Shown here: in pieces, positions 48,854 through 59,030 of the stretch
Layout: the number at the start of each line of letters is the position of its first letter
How positions within the stretch are numbered: position 1 is the first letter of the stretch
Assembly: GCA_034336665.1 (NCBI GenBank)
Contig: JAPFBE010000003.1
Coordinates: 66,321,352 to 66,385,351 of the forward strand
DNA from: Luscinia megarhynchos
Taxonomy: Eukaryota; Chordata; Aves; Passeriformes; Turdidae
Reading direction: 5' to 3'
Length of the DNA stretch: 64,000 nt
Program-made: the position numbers and the translations under genes
Notes under the pieces: model-generated
Told to the model about the DNA's origin: nothing
The model's database searches: none
The model's input: only the letters and a program-made list of their open reading frames with translations

Positions 48854-51559
48854 AAGCCTACGACGTGTTGAAGAAGGTGGGAGAGGAAGCACATTGTACA
48901 ATGAAGGACTGGAAGCCCAAAATGTATGAGGATAAACTAGACAGAGAAGTCACTAAAGACAGATCAGAGTAGAAAGATCAGCTGCAGCTGGCAAGAGGGG
49001 AATGCAGCCCCAGCAGACCTGTCCTTTCCAGAGCATACAGTGTGCACCACGCAAGCACCACGTTACACTGCCCTTCTACCAACAGCAAATACTTGCAAGA
49101 ATCCACTGAAAAGCTCTCATACCTCACCCCACATTAAGCTGCTAAAAAAACCCTCCTTGCTATCAATAGCATTCCATCAATTAGTCATAGACACAAAGCT
49201 AAAGGTTACAACCTAAAGACTGATAGGAGCACATCCATACTGTGAATTTATTTACCAAGTTTGATTAAAATGGAACAACAAAAACTACCAGAAATAGTTG
49301 TAAAATCACATAGTAAGAGTTAAGAAACAGAATTCAAGTTTCTTATAAAATATTAAAGAGAATAGATACAAAGGAGCTGATATACCTGATCCTTCACTTC
49401 ACCTTTTTTTCCCACACCACAGGATTCCTTTTTCAGTCAAAGCAAAGAACCTATTCAACTTTTCTCCATATAATTTTATGTGCATCCCTTATTAGGCTCT
49501 ATTTAAGCCATACTCTGAAGAGTATGAAGAGTTCATTTCTTACTGAGCTTTTGTAGGGTTTCATGCCTGTACTAAGTTAGCGTGCCATAAAAACTAACTT
49601 ATCTTTGCAACACTTTCACTAATTTTTCATAAAAATAAGTATTCGTCTCATTTCATAGACTAACTAACCCAAGATACAGACTGAAATTTAAGAACTAGCA
49701 ACCAATTTTGCCTATGGAGTCAGGAATTTAGGAGGAGGAATTTAGGACACAACTTTTAGAGTACGCCAATTTATCCAGCACTGCATCTAAAGCCAAAGCA
49801 TCTGTTGAGCCAAGCAGAAGTAGTCTGGGTCTAGAGCCTGTCTCCCAGGAAATCAATGCACTACTAATAAGCTCTTGTGGGAAGTTTGGTTAAAACAGAC
49901 TTGCCTGGGATCATAAGAAACTGACAGAAGGAATGAATTCCAGTATCCCAAAGTGACATTCAATCATTCAAATTACTAGATATACTTCTCCCTTCCCACA
50001 GTCCCCTGTCAATTCATTTTACATTTTCCAGCTTTTGGAAAATATGTGTGCCGACTTTGATATGCAGCTCTAATTCCTAAATACAGTCGGCTGAAAAAAA
50101 CCCAACACATTATAACTAAACATATACTTGGAAGGGCAGAAATTAATTTAAACTGTTTACTATCTTTAAAAAGAATTTGCAAGTTTAATATTCTTTTAAC
50201 GCTTTTTTTGTATATAGTACAGAAGATTCAGGGGGCAATGGCCCATTAAGAAATAGGAAGTCACTTTAAATGAGCTTTTGTATGTATATACAAAGTGCAG
50301 TATGGAGAACTTACCACAGGCAACATTTGTAACTTTGGGGGAAACTTTCAAAATGTTTCCCATTCTCAAAGTACAGGTCAGGTAGCCATTAAAAAAAGAG
50401 TGCAGAATATTTCTTTCCATAAACTGTACATGCATCAAAATCTCTTTTTGTAGCTTTTGGAAGCATTGCTGTAACTGAAGGAATTAGAAACTGCATGATG
50501 CAAGTTAGGCAAATGGAAGACGAAATGCATCTCCTGTTTGTTGTCTCTTTGAAAAACTTCCTCACAACTTTTTTGAAGAGTTTATCCTTGGCTCATCTAT
50601 TCTTTCTTCCATTTCACAAAATGCAGCAAATCAAAAGTTATAGCCTTACTCTGATCAGTTCATACTCAGAGGAAGAAAAGCAAATGTAAACTCTATTTTG
50701 TACCATGAATTAAGTGAATTTGTCTCACTTAGACTTCTGAAAAGCACGGGGTGGCACTTGGACTGTCCACAGACATTGTCCCTCACAAAGGTTTTCACAA
50801 AGTGATGACACAAAAAGCTACAGTTACTTCCATATACTTTGTTTCTGTGCTCAGAAACTACACATAATGCTTCATTCTGAACAAAATCGACAAAATTATC
50901 AGAGAAAATATCACACCTAACAGCAAGCTGCCTAGCATCTCTCTACATCTTCCCCAAGAAAAGTCTTTGAAATTTTACATATGCAGATGCAGAAAAAATA
51001 ATTTTAAAAAATAGCCCCTAAATGAAATTACAAGTCTCCATGAAGTGTCCTCTGCTCAATTCTCATAACTGACAATTCAACTCTTTTCTGTTAAGAACAA
51101 AAATCTAACATATGCAGTGACAAAAATTTCCCAGAAATCTGATTGTCTTCATTGGAATGTACATCAAAGTAACAAAGTAGTACTAACAGAAGTGAACAGT
51201 CAAACTCAAGGTGGCCCAAAGACTACATATAGGATGTTTTGATGAAAATTTTTTTGAGGACTTCCTCACAAGCAGTATGTTTCTACTTGTTGTGGGTAAT
51301 TTCAATTTTTGGTAGGTTGGTTTTTATCCTTTTAGTAGTTTTTTTATTTGTCCCCTTTCTTTCTAAGACTTTCAGGATGAAGGTTTCTGACACTGAAGTG
51401 AACTACAATGTGGATATACTGGGATGTCTCAAAGAGCCAAAGGTTGCTTTGGCAGAAGTTGTGGACAATCAGCTTCTAAAGAGTCACTTCCTATGTTATC
51501 ACATTTTAGCAGAATCAAATCCTCTTTAAAAGAGGCACAGACTTCTATCCCCCAGAACA

Positions 51560-52004
51560 TGAAAGACATCAGGCAGAAAGTCCAGAGGAGGGCCACAAAG
51601 TTGGTAAGAGGTATGGACCACCACTCCTATGAAGAAGGGCTGAGAGAATTCGGACTGTAGAAGAAAACTTCAGGCTGACCTAACCATGACCTTCCAGTAC
51701 ATGACAGGAGCCTACAAGAAAGATGGATGGACTTTTCACAACAGTATGTAGTGACAGGACAAGAGGGATTGGCTTCAAACTGAGAGTAGGTTTAGATTAG
51801 ATATTGGGGAAAAGCTCTTTACTCTGACGTTAGGAAGATAGTGGAGAAGGTTGCCTACAGCAATTGTGGATGCCCCATCCCTGGAAGTGTTCAAGGACAG
51901 GTTGGATGGGGCCTTGAGCAACCTGGTCTGGTGGAAGGTTCCCTGTCCATGGCAGGGCAGTTGGATCTTTAAGGTCCCTTCCAACCCAGGCCATTCTATG
52001 TTCT
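51560..52004 (+). mobile_element. CR1 LINE 3' fragment, forward
   Basis: Motifs AGTCCAGAGGAGGGCCACAA, GAAGAAGGGCTGAGAGAATT, GTGACAGGACAAGAGGGATT, CAAGGACAGGTTGGATGGGG and CCTTCCAACCCAGGCCATTC, ending TATGTTCTGTG. 5'-truncated; frames are broken. Confidence 0.92.
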
Positions 52005-55000
52005 GTGAAAATGTAGTTTAGGTGACTACAATGGAAGCAATTAAGACAATAATATTTTTGGTAACTTCATGTCTTTTTTTTGTCCATTAAAAAGCATGAA
52101 AGTGAAGCACGTCATTTCTGCAGCAGAAACATTCACCAGAATTCCTAATTAAGTCAGAGAAAAAGTACACACAGTATTGTCTGGAACTGATCTTTAAAGA
52201 ACAGGGTCTGAATTAGGAAACCCCAGATGGGGTCCTGATCCCTGGTTACGGTACTCCCGTATAAATGGTGACAGACACAAGATGATTAGTACAAACATCC
52301 CCATCTGTTCCCAATGAGGTATGGCACTTTTTTTATCATTACTTCTTGAAGCATATTAATACCAAAGTTTTTGTGAGCTGAAAAAACAGAAACGAAGATC
52401 AGGCAGTATTAAACAAGTGGAATGTTTTTCCAGTGCTTGGGGTGGGATGCAAAAACTGAATTCCACAGATAGGGACAAAGTAATAGAGGTCTTAATCCTC
52501 AGAACCTACTTCAAGGACTTCTTCATACTTTAGAAAAGGCTGAAAAGCAGTATGCACAGAGACAGACAGTAATAAACTTTAAAAAGAATGGAGACATTAA
52601 CATTTTGATTCTTAGAAATGAAATGAAAATATTACTTGTATTTCACTGAAATCTTTCAAGTTGGATTTCTTACAGCAAATATTCACATAAACAGCTTTTT
52701 TTATTGTGGAATCCTTAATGTTCCAAAGAGGTTTTGAAACAAACCACTAACTTCCTAAAACAACGAAGTTAATTTTCTTCCATACACTTCACTTTTCATG
52801 TATTTTTTTTTACTTTTACTTTACAGAACTATATGAAACTTTTCTTAGTAACACAGCAAAGCAGATAAAAAACACCTCTACAAGACTACATTTAACTGAA
52901 GAGGCTACCAATAGAAAAGCAATAGGTATGTAATTTATATACATGCACAGCCTCAACTTCTACATGTTCAACCTCTGAAGGAAAGAAAAGTTTCTTTTTT
53001 TAAAATGCATATATTTTACAATCCTTTAAAAGCCTTGATTACTTCTAGGATCTGTCAGTGCTGTTCAGACAGTCCAGAGGGTCTACAAATCTGGAAAATT
53101 AATACACTTCACCACTGAGGACTATCACACTAACACACCTTTTAAAAGTTTCCTCAGTTTAGCTTACCACCTGGTTTCAGAATTGACTGAAAGCCTCCAA
53201 TATCCTCTCGGTCTATCCAATGATTATTTCAGGTTGCAGTATTGATATTTTGTGCTAAGAGTAAAAACACCATTACTTTAGATACCTTTAAAAGGAGAAT
53301 AATACTGACAAGTGATAAGATAATGTTTTACATATCAGAATTACTTTTTGATTCTAAAAAGGAACTTCTCTGAAGGCAGCAAGAAAGACATACCTTCCTC
53401 TTTCTTGGCATAATATTTGGGGCAAGCAATATAGAGGGATAGGGATATTAAAGTGAAACTGATAGGGAAAAATAAAGAGTCGCAGTATTACACTTTCCTT
53501 CCATCTCCAATTTTGCATGCTTTTACTGTTCAGCTTCACATTTTCTTATTTGTTGCTCCCATGAAAATTCTCCTTGTGCAACAAGTAGTCTTTATCACCT
53601 CTCCCAGTTCAGGTTTAAAGAAAAAAAAAATATTTACTCTAAACACTTTAAATGAAAATCCTTTACTAAACCAGAAGACTCATATCCATATCCACAGATA
53701 CACCCTCGTACTCTTCTGTATGACTATAAAGTGTGTGACTGAAAAAAAAGATAGGAAAAAGGCATAACCTGAAAGCCTCCTAGAGAGCAACATACCCCAA
53801 AAGAAAATGCATCTCTCCCAATCTACAGGGGGTAACAGGACCTCCTGTTGGACAGACAAAAATGGATAATGCCCGAGGTTATGCCCATATTTCATTACTG
53901 TGCTTTTCCAAATGCTAGCAATGACTTGGCTTTTATATGGTTAATTACAGCTTAATAACGACTTAGGTGGCCTGCTCAACTTCAGTCCATAAGTAAGCAT
54001 GTTAGATAAAGTCTAAATTCAATATTTACAAGATAAAAAAGAAGTTTCATACAAGTGCTAAAAATATGTTTTTTCATTTTAATTTATTTAGTTGTTTTAT
54101 CAAAAACTGAACCATAGTTTATCCAGTCTGTATACTAACTAGTAAAGAGGATGCAAGAAACACATAGGCAAATACTCCAATATAGGATCTATATAAAAAA
54201 TCCCAAACAAAACACCACACCCAGAGACAGCATAACCCCCCCAACCCCACAGTAATTAAGTTCAACCTTGCTTCAGACATAGACACAAGATGTCATGCAA
54301 GTGCTAAAGTACTTTCTACAGCAGTGCACCCTTTCAAACACTGTGACGAACAGGATGCACACACCTCTGCTAAACCACCTTACCTGATGGCCTTTCACTG
54401 TCAATCTTCTTTCAGGTGGACTGGGTATGGCATACATTCAGCTCTTTCACTTCTTTTTGAGAAGTTACTTTACACAGTATAATATTTAGCATATCTATAG
54501 TACACAAAAAGCATACCAGGGCAAAATTTCTACCACCTGAAAACTGAACAACTCCACTAGTTTGGAAGCAGAAAACCTGAAAGAATGCACGTCGTCTCAC
54601 TCCCTTCCCAAAACGTGATTTGACACCCGTTTTCAACTATAAAGCCACTCAAATTTTCAACGCTCCTTTTACTCCATCCCCAGCAAAGAGAAATCAATTA
54701 CAGCCAAAGCATCTACCCGGCAAGAACAAAACAAAGACCAACACGAGAACGCTTCAGCAGTTGTGTTAAATGGGAAAACACAACGCCTAACTAAATAATC
54801 ACAGCTCTCAGAAAGCACCCGCGCAGCAAGCAAGCATAAAAGTCAGAAAAAGGCTGGCAAGACAAAATCCAGCTCTGTAGGAGCTGGTCTGCTGCAGTTT
54901 AATTTTCCAGGACTGTTCACCGTCATTAATTGTTGATTTGTTTTGAAGAACAGATAGTGATTTATTTGCAGCGGGATGAAGTTACGGACCTAAATTCCTG

Positions 55001-55333
55001 ACCGGAGGCTCTCAACGTAAACAATACATAACCTATAAATTAACCATTCTCCATCTGGCAATTCAGATGTAAAATTCATAGTTTTCCATCTACCAGGCGG
55101 CGGCAAACGCCCCCCCACAGCTCCCCCCCGTCCTCCCTTCTCGAGCGCTTTCTAACAGAGCCTGATGCAAAGTGGGAGGGAAAGAGGAGGAAAGGAAGGG
55201 GGAAAAAAAAAAAAAGCTAAGCCAGCATGAAAGAAGCGGGCTCGCACACAAGTAGGGACCCACCAGCGCGGTCCTCGGCAGCTCTTCCCGCTGAGGAGCA
55301 CTGCGAAGCGCGGCGCGGAGAGACGAGCCGGGC

Positions 55334-55353
55334 GGGGAGGGGAGGGGACGGGG
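55334..55353 (+). promoter_or_regulatory. G-quadruplex motif
   Basis: Four runs of four G separated by A, A and AC, a textbook G4 motif on the plus (template) strand about 590 bases downstream of the exon 1 donor. A second, looser G-run cluster lies at 55715-55770. Confidence 0.6.
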
Positions 55354-55505
55354 ATGTCCCCGCGCCCAGCCCGGGCAGCAGCCGCGCGGGCGGCGGGAGC
55401 GCCGCGCTGCCCCGCGGAGCGGGACCAGGCCGGCTGCCCGCGGCAGGCAGCGCGGGAGGGGACGCCCGGGGCAGGAAGGAAAGGGACACCGGGAAGCCGC
55501 GATCC

Positions 55506-55526
55506 CTCGCTCGCTCGCTCGCTCAC
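55506..55526. repeat. CGCT tetranucleotide repeat
   Basis: Five consecutive units with one imperfect, within the CpG island. Confidence 0.8.
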
Positions 55527-55943
55527 TCGCAGCCTCCCCGCCCCCCCCGCCACTTCGCGCCGCGAGGAGCCACCGGCGCTGGGCGCGACACCGCCCGCCG
55601 GGCCACCGGGGCGAGGGGTGACCCCCGGGCCCCCGCGCACCCCAGCCAAGGTCACCCCATCGCCCGGGGTGCTGGGCGGGAGGAGGGGAAATTTAGTATT
55701 TGACGGCGGCCACGGGAAAGGGGGGAGGGGAGCAGCCCCGCGGAGGGGCGAGGGGGATGGGAAGGGGGAGCTCCACCACGGGCCGAGGGGAGCTCTGTCC
55801 TCCCGCTCCCCTTGCACTCCCCGTCCTCCTCCAGCGCTGGCCGCGGAGCTCGCTCCGGGCGGGCGCCCCCCACGCCCCCGGGAAGGGAAAATGGAGAGGG
55901 GACGGGGTGGGGGTACCCGCGGCCGAGGTGCCGCGCTCCTTAC

Positions 55944-56020
55944 CCCGCCGCAGCCGCCTCGCCTCGCTGGTCGCAGGCGGGTCCGCTCCGCGCTGCCGCC
56001 GCTCCGGGCTCGCAGAGGCG
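55944..56020 (-). other. PDS5B: PDS5B exon 1, non-coding (5' end approximate)
   Basis: Inferred 5'UTR exon inside the CpG island. The 3' border is a good donor, GCGGG|GTAAGG on the minus strand, with GT at 55943-55942. The exon is GC-rich and has no ATG, as expected for a leader exon spliced to exon 2, where the start codon lies 18 nt after the acceptor. The transcription start cannot be read from sequence: there is no TATA box. The inverted CCAAT boxes at 56045 and 56132 would allow starts from about 55960 to 56060. If the more upstream start is used, the GGC repeat at 56023-56042 is part of the leader. Confidence 0.6.
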
Positions 56021-56022
56021 CT

Positions 56023-56042
56023 GCCGCCGCCGCCGCCGCCGC
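56023..56042. repeat. CCG/GGC trinucleotide repeat
   Basis: Six to seven perfect CCG units (GGC on the PDS5B sense strand), lying just upstream of, or within, the leader exon depending on the start site used. Confidence 0.85.
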
Positions 56043-56502
56043 AGCCAATCGCCGCCAGCCCCCTCCCCTTCCGCAGCTCGCCCCGGTCCCCCTGCCGGCT
56101 TCAAAATGGCGCCAACTCGTCTCCGGCTGCTCCAATGGAAGCGCCGAGGGGAGCGAGCGCGGCCAGCGCGGGGCAGCAGCGCCCCCTGCCGGCCCGCGCG
56201 GGCACGCCCACAGCCCGCGGCGCGGCCCGAGAGCGGCCGAGGGTGGCCGGGCCCACTCCCGCTGCTGCGGGCTACCGAGGCAAGCGCTGCCCCAAAACGC
56301 CAATTATTACAGGAGTGCCGTGGAGAAAATGAGGAATAAAGTCGCCTAACTGCGGAGAAAGTAGCATAAGTCGCTCATCTAGCCCTTTGCTCTTGCTTCA
56401 GCCACTGCAAGAGTTTGAGGGGTGCCCCCACAGGAAAGTGCAAACTGAAAAGCAATGTGGTTTCTTCTCGCCGCCACAGCTAAAGGGCTGCATTTATAGT
56501 AG

Positions 56503-56720
56503 AATCATAGAATAAGTTGGAAGGGTACCATGAGAATCATCGAGTCCAACACCTGGCTCTGCACAGCACCATCCCCAATAGTCACACACCGTTTCCAGAG
56601 AGCATTGTCCAAAGTCTTCTCGAGCTCTGTCAAGCTTGGTGCTCTGACCACTTCCCTGGGGAGCTTGTTCCATGGCCTGACCCCCCCTCTGGGAGAAGAA
56701 CTTTCCTCTGATGCATCAGG
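56503..56720 (-). mobile_element. CR1 LINE 3' fragment, reverse
   Basis: The plus strand starts AGAATCATAGAATAAGTTGG (reverse tail), followed by GAGAATCATCGAGTCCAACA, GCTTGGTGCTCTGACCACTT, CCTGGGGAGCTTGTTCCATG and a truncated end near 56720. It lies 200 bases right of the promoter island. Confidence 0.92.
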
Positions 56721-57085
56721 ACAGCATGTAAGTGTTTAGAGGATTATGATTTTAAAAGCAAAAATCACACTTAATAGATCTGCTGAAATATATCCACAGC
56801 TTTGTCTAGTGTGAGAAACACACTTCGACAGACTGTTAGCTAAGACATTGTAACTAGTGGTTTAAATCTTTCAGAAAGTCCCCTCAAGCTTTCTGAACGT
56901 GCTAATACATTGTACCCAGCATGCCTTATCTTCATTCACTGCTAAACTACCTCATTGTCTAATACAGATTACATCAGCCCAACCAGAACTATTACATACA
57001 AATCACTTTTCAGGCCCCAAAACTCCCCTTGTTTGTATGGTTTTTTTCCCCAGTAACTTATATTTGGTCCACTCTTTCTGGGGAG

Positions 57086-57111
57086 AAAAAAAAAAAAAAA
57101 AAGAAAAAAAA
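57086..57111. repeat. A-rich run
   Basis: A run of 17 A, one G, then 8 A. Confidence 0.8.
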
Positions 57112-57369
57112 GTGGGGACGTAAAAGAGAGGAAGGTTTGCCTGACAATTTTGTATTGGGAAAGATCCTGGACTTGGAGTTCATGCAGGTTGATCAATTTC
57201 CCCTCATTGAACAAGTTCCCCCATTGCTGTTTATCTGGGCTCACCGAGTATAAAGCCTTAGGCTGGGAAACACATCCTTTCCCGGTGGAGCACTTGCAGA
57301 TGTGTGCAGGGATTCTTACAAAGCAGCAGAAAACAGAAACACTCTTAGAACTCTCTCAACACAGCTATT

Positions 57370-57850
57370 GAAATTGCAAAACCCAGCGCATGGCCGTGAA
57401 AGTAACCCGTGCGCTGAGATGCTCCGCAGCAAAGGTTTTGCTCCGTTTTTCTGCTGGAGCAGGTCACAGCAGCACCGCTTCCAGCGCCTGATCAGAACGC
57501 CAGGAGCGGTGGACGCCCCTCGGAGCGGGACGGGGCGCGGAATAGCGGGACTTCCCCCAGGCACGCTCCGCCCTTGATTCCCGCCGGCACCGAGACCCTC
57601 CAGGATTTTTTGGGACTTTAGCGGTGACTCGTCGCTCGTCCTTTCCCAGCCCTCTCGGTTCCGCAGTAGCGCCTGCGGAGGGAGCCCGTCCGCCGCCGCT
57701 GCTCGCTCTCGGAGAGCGCCGGCAATAGCGCGCTGCCTGCGGGAGAGGGCAACACGCACCGCTCCCTTCTCCGCGCCGTCCCACCAGCAAAGAGCTGCGC
57801 AGCGCACGCCGGGCCGGCCCTGGCTGTGTCCCCAGGGCAGCCTCAGCCTT
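57370..57850. promoter_or_regulatory. Second CpG-rich island, 1.5 kb upstream of PDS5B
   Basis: Dense CpG dinucleotides (for example nine in 57481-57540) and high G+C over about 450 bases. It is separated from the promoter island by about 1 kb of AT-rich DNA and a CR1. No CR1 or other repeat match is seen inside. Open frames on both strands across it are explained by composition. It could be an alternative PDS5B promoter, a promoter for a non-coding RNA or an orphan island; direction cannot be read. Confidence 0.55.
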
Positions 57851-58082
57851 CCCCACGAGAAATTCTGCGTCTTTCATGGAACTGGGGGCTCTAAGCAGCC
57901 TTGCTGAATGCTGAATTTTGGGGGATTTGCCACCTCCTGGAAGTGTAGGCAAGTTGTGCTACTTACAGAAACTTATACTTGAGAAAGATTAAAAATATTT
58001 GTGCAAAATAAATATTTTGCTTGCAGGAGGACATATAAGGAATGTCAGTGCCACAGAACTTTCAAAACCAGGTCTTTTACAC

Positions 58083-58480
58083 AGAATCATAGAATCATTT
58101 AAGGTTGAAGAAGACCTTTAAGATCTCCATGCCCAACCATTGACCCATCACTGCCAAGTCCACCACTAAACCATGCCCCCAAGTGCCATATTTATATGTC
58201 TTCTAAATACCTCTAGGGATGGTGATACCACCCTGGACAGCCTGTTCCAGCGCTTGACCACTCTTTCAGTGAAGAAATTTTTCCTAATATCCCAAACCTT
58301 CACTGGCACAACTTGAGGCCTTTTCCTCTTGTCCTGCCACTTGTTACTTGGAAGAAAGAGTGATCCCCTCCTTACCACAACCTCCTTTCACGCAGTTGTA
58401 GAGAGCAATAAGACCCCCAGAGCCTCCTTTTGCCCAGGCTAAACAACCCCAGCTCCCTCAGTCGCTCCCCATAAAGTTTG
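58083..58480 (-). mobile_element. CR1 LINE 3' fragment with C-terminal ORF2 coding, reverse
   Basis: The plus strand begins CAGAATCATAGAATCATTTA (reverse tail). On the minus strand an open stretch at 58378-58166 encodes NKWQDKRKRPQVV, KNFFTERVVKRWNRL and SPSLEVFRRHINMALGGM, typical of the C-terminal end of the CR1 reverse-transcriptase polyprotein. 5'-truncated, so not active. Confidence 0.93.
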
Positions 58481-58857
58481 TGCTCCAGACTGTGTGTGCT
58501 GAAGACACTTTCCACATCTCATGTTCGAGTAGAAATAATGAACATAGTTCAAAGAACACCCTTACACAGCAGTATCCTTCTCACAGCTTTCTGTCTGTAA
58601 TAACATTGTGTGAAAACAGAAGACTGCAGAGACAAGGGCCTTTTAGTCCTTACTTTATCAGATTGACAAGCTCTCCCCTTGGATCATTTTAGTTATCTTT
58701 CTCAATTCATTCTTTAAATTTGTTGTGTCTTTGCAGACCACAACTGTGCACTGTGTTCAAGATAGGAATACATTGAGATTTCCCTCAGAGAAGAGAACTG
58801 CCTTCTATCTTGCTCTCAATACTATTCATGATGTAGCACCTTACATCTCTGTTGTTT

Positions 58858-59030
58858 AGGGTTTGGGGTTATTTTTTGTTTGTTTCTTTTTGCTTTGGGT
58901 TTTTTTTTTGTTTGTTTGTTTGTTTTTTGTTTTTTTGGTTTTTTGGGTTTTTGTTGTTGTTGTTGTTGTTTATGTTTTGGAGTTTTTTGTTGGGTTTTTT
59001 TTTTGTTTGTTTGGTTTTTTGTTGCTGTTG
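58858..59030 (+). repeat. T/G-rich low-complexity tract
   Basis: Runs of TTTTTG, TTTG and TTG units with almost no C or A over about 170 bases. Overlapping open frames rich in Phe, Val, Cys and Trp are composition artefacts. Confidence 0.85.

Larger units (their letters stand above)
35923..55943 (-). other. PDS5B intron 1 (20 kb)
   Basis: Long first intron between the leader exon and the ATG exon. It contains six CR1 fragments, mostly in 44.7-52.0 kb, A runs at 38649-38664 and 41455-41480, small tandem or inverted repeats, and the downstream part of the CpG island. The stretches 35.9-39.3 kb, 39.7-44.7 kb and 52.0-55.0 kb otherwise hold AT-rich sequence with no supported gene. Confidence 0.8.
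55225..56300 (-). promoter_or_regulatory. PDS5B: CpG-island promoter of PDS5B
   Basis: Abrupt rise in G+C and CpG over about 1.1 kb in an otherwise AT-rich window, around the inferred leader exon. No TATA box. Inverted CCAAT boxes (ATTGG on the sense strand) lie at 56045-56049 and 56132-56136, spaced as NF-Y sites often are. A YY1-like CAAAATGGCGCC is at 56102-56113. The island extends about 700 bases into intron 1, as is common for housekeeping genes. Long overlapping open frames in it result from GC-driven absence of stop codons. A divergent transcript to the right is possible but no divergent coding exon is seen. Confidence 0.85.

Noticed and set aside
55152..56349. Long overlapping open frames (up to 383 codons) on both strands
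   Set aside because: They lie in the CpG island, overlap each other in several frames, and are low-complexity Pro/Arg/Gly/Ala strings caused by few stop codons in GC-rich DNA.
57316..57952. Open frames of about 160 codons on the minus strand
   Set aside because: They overlap the second CpG island, show no family resemblance and are explained by base composition.
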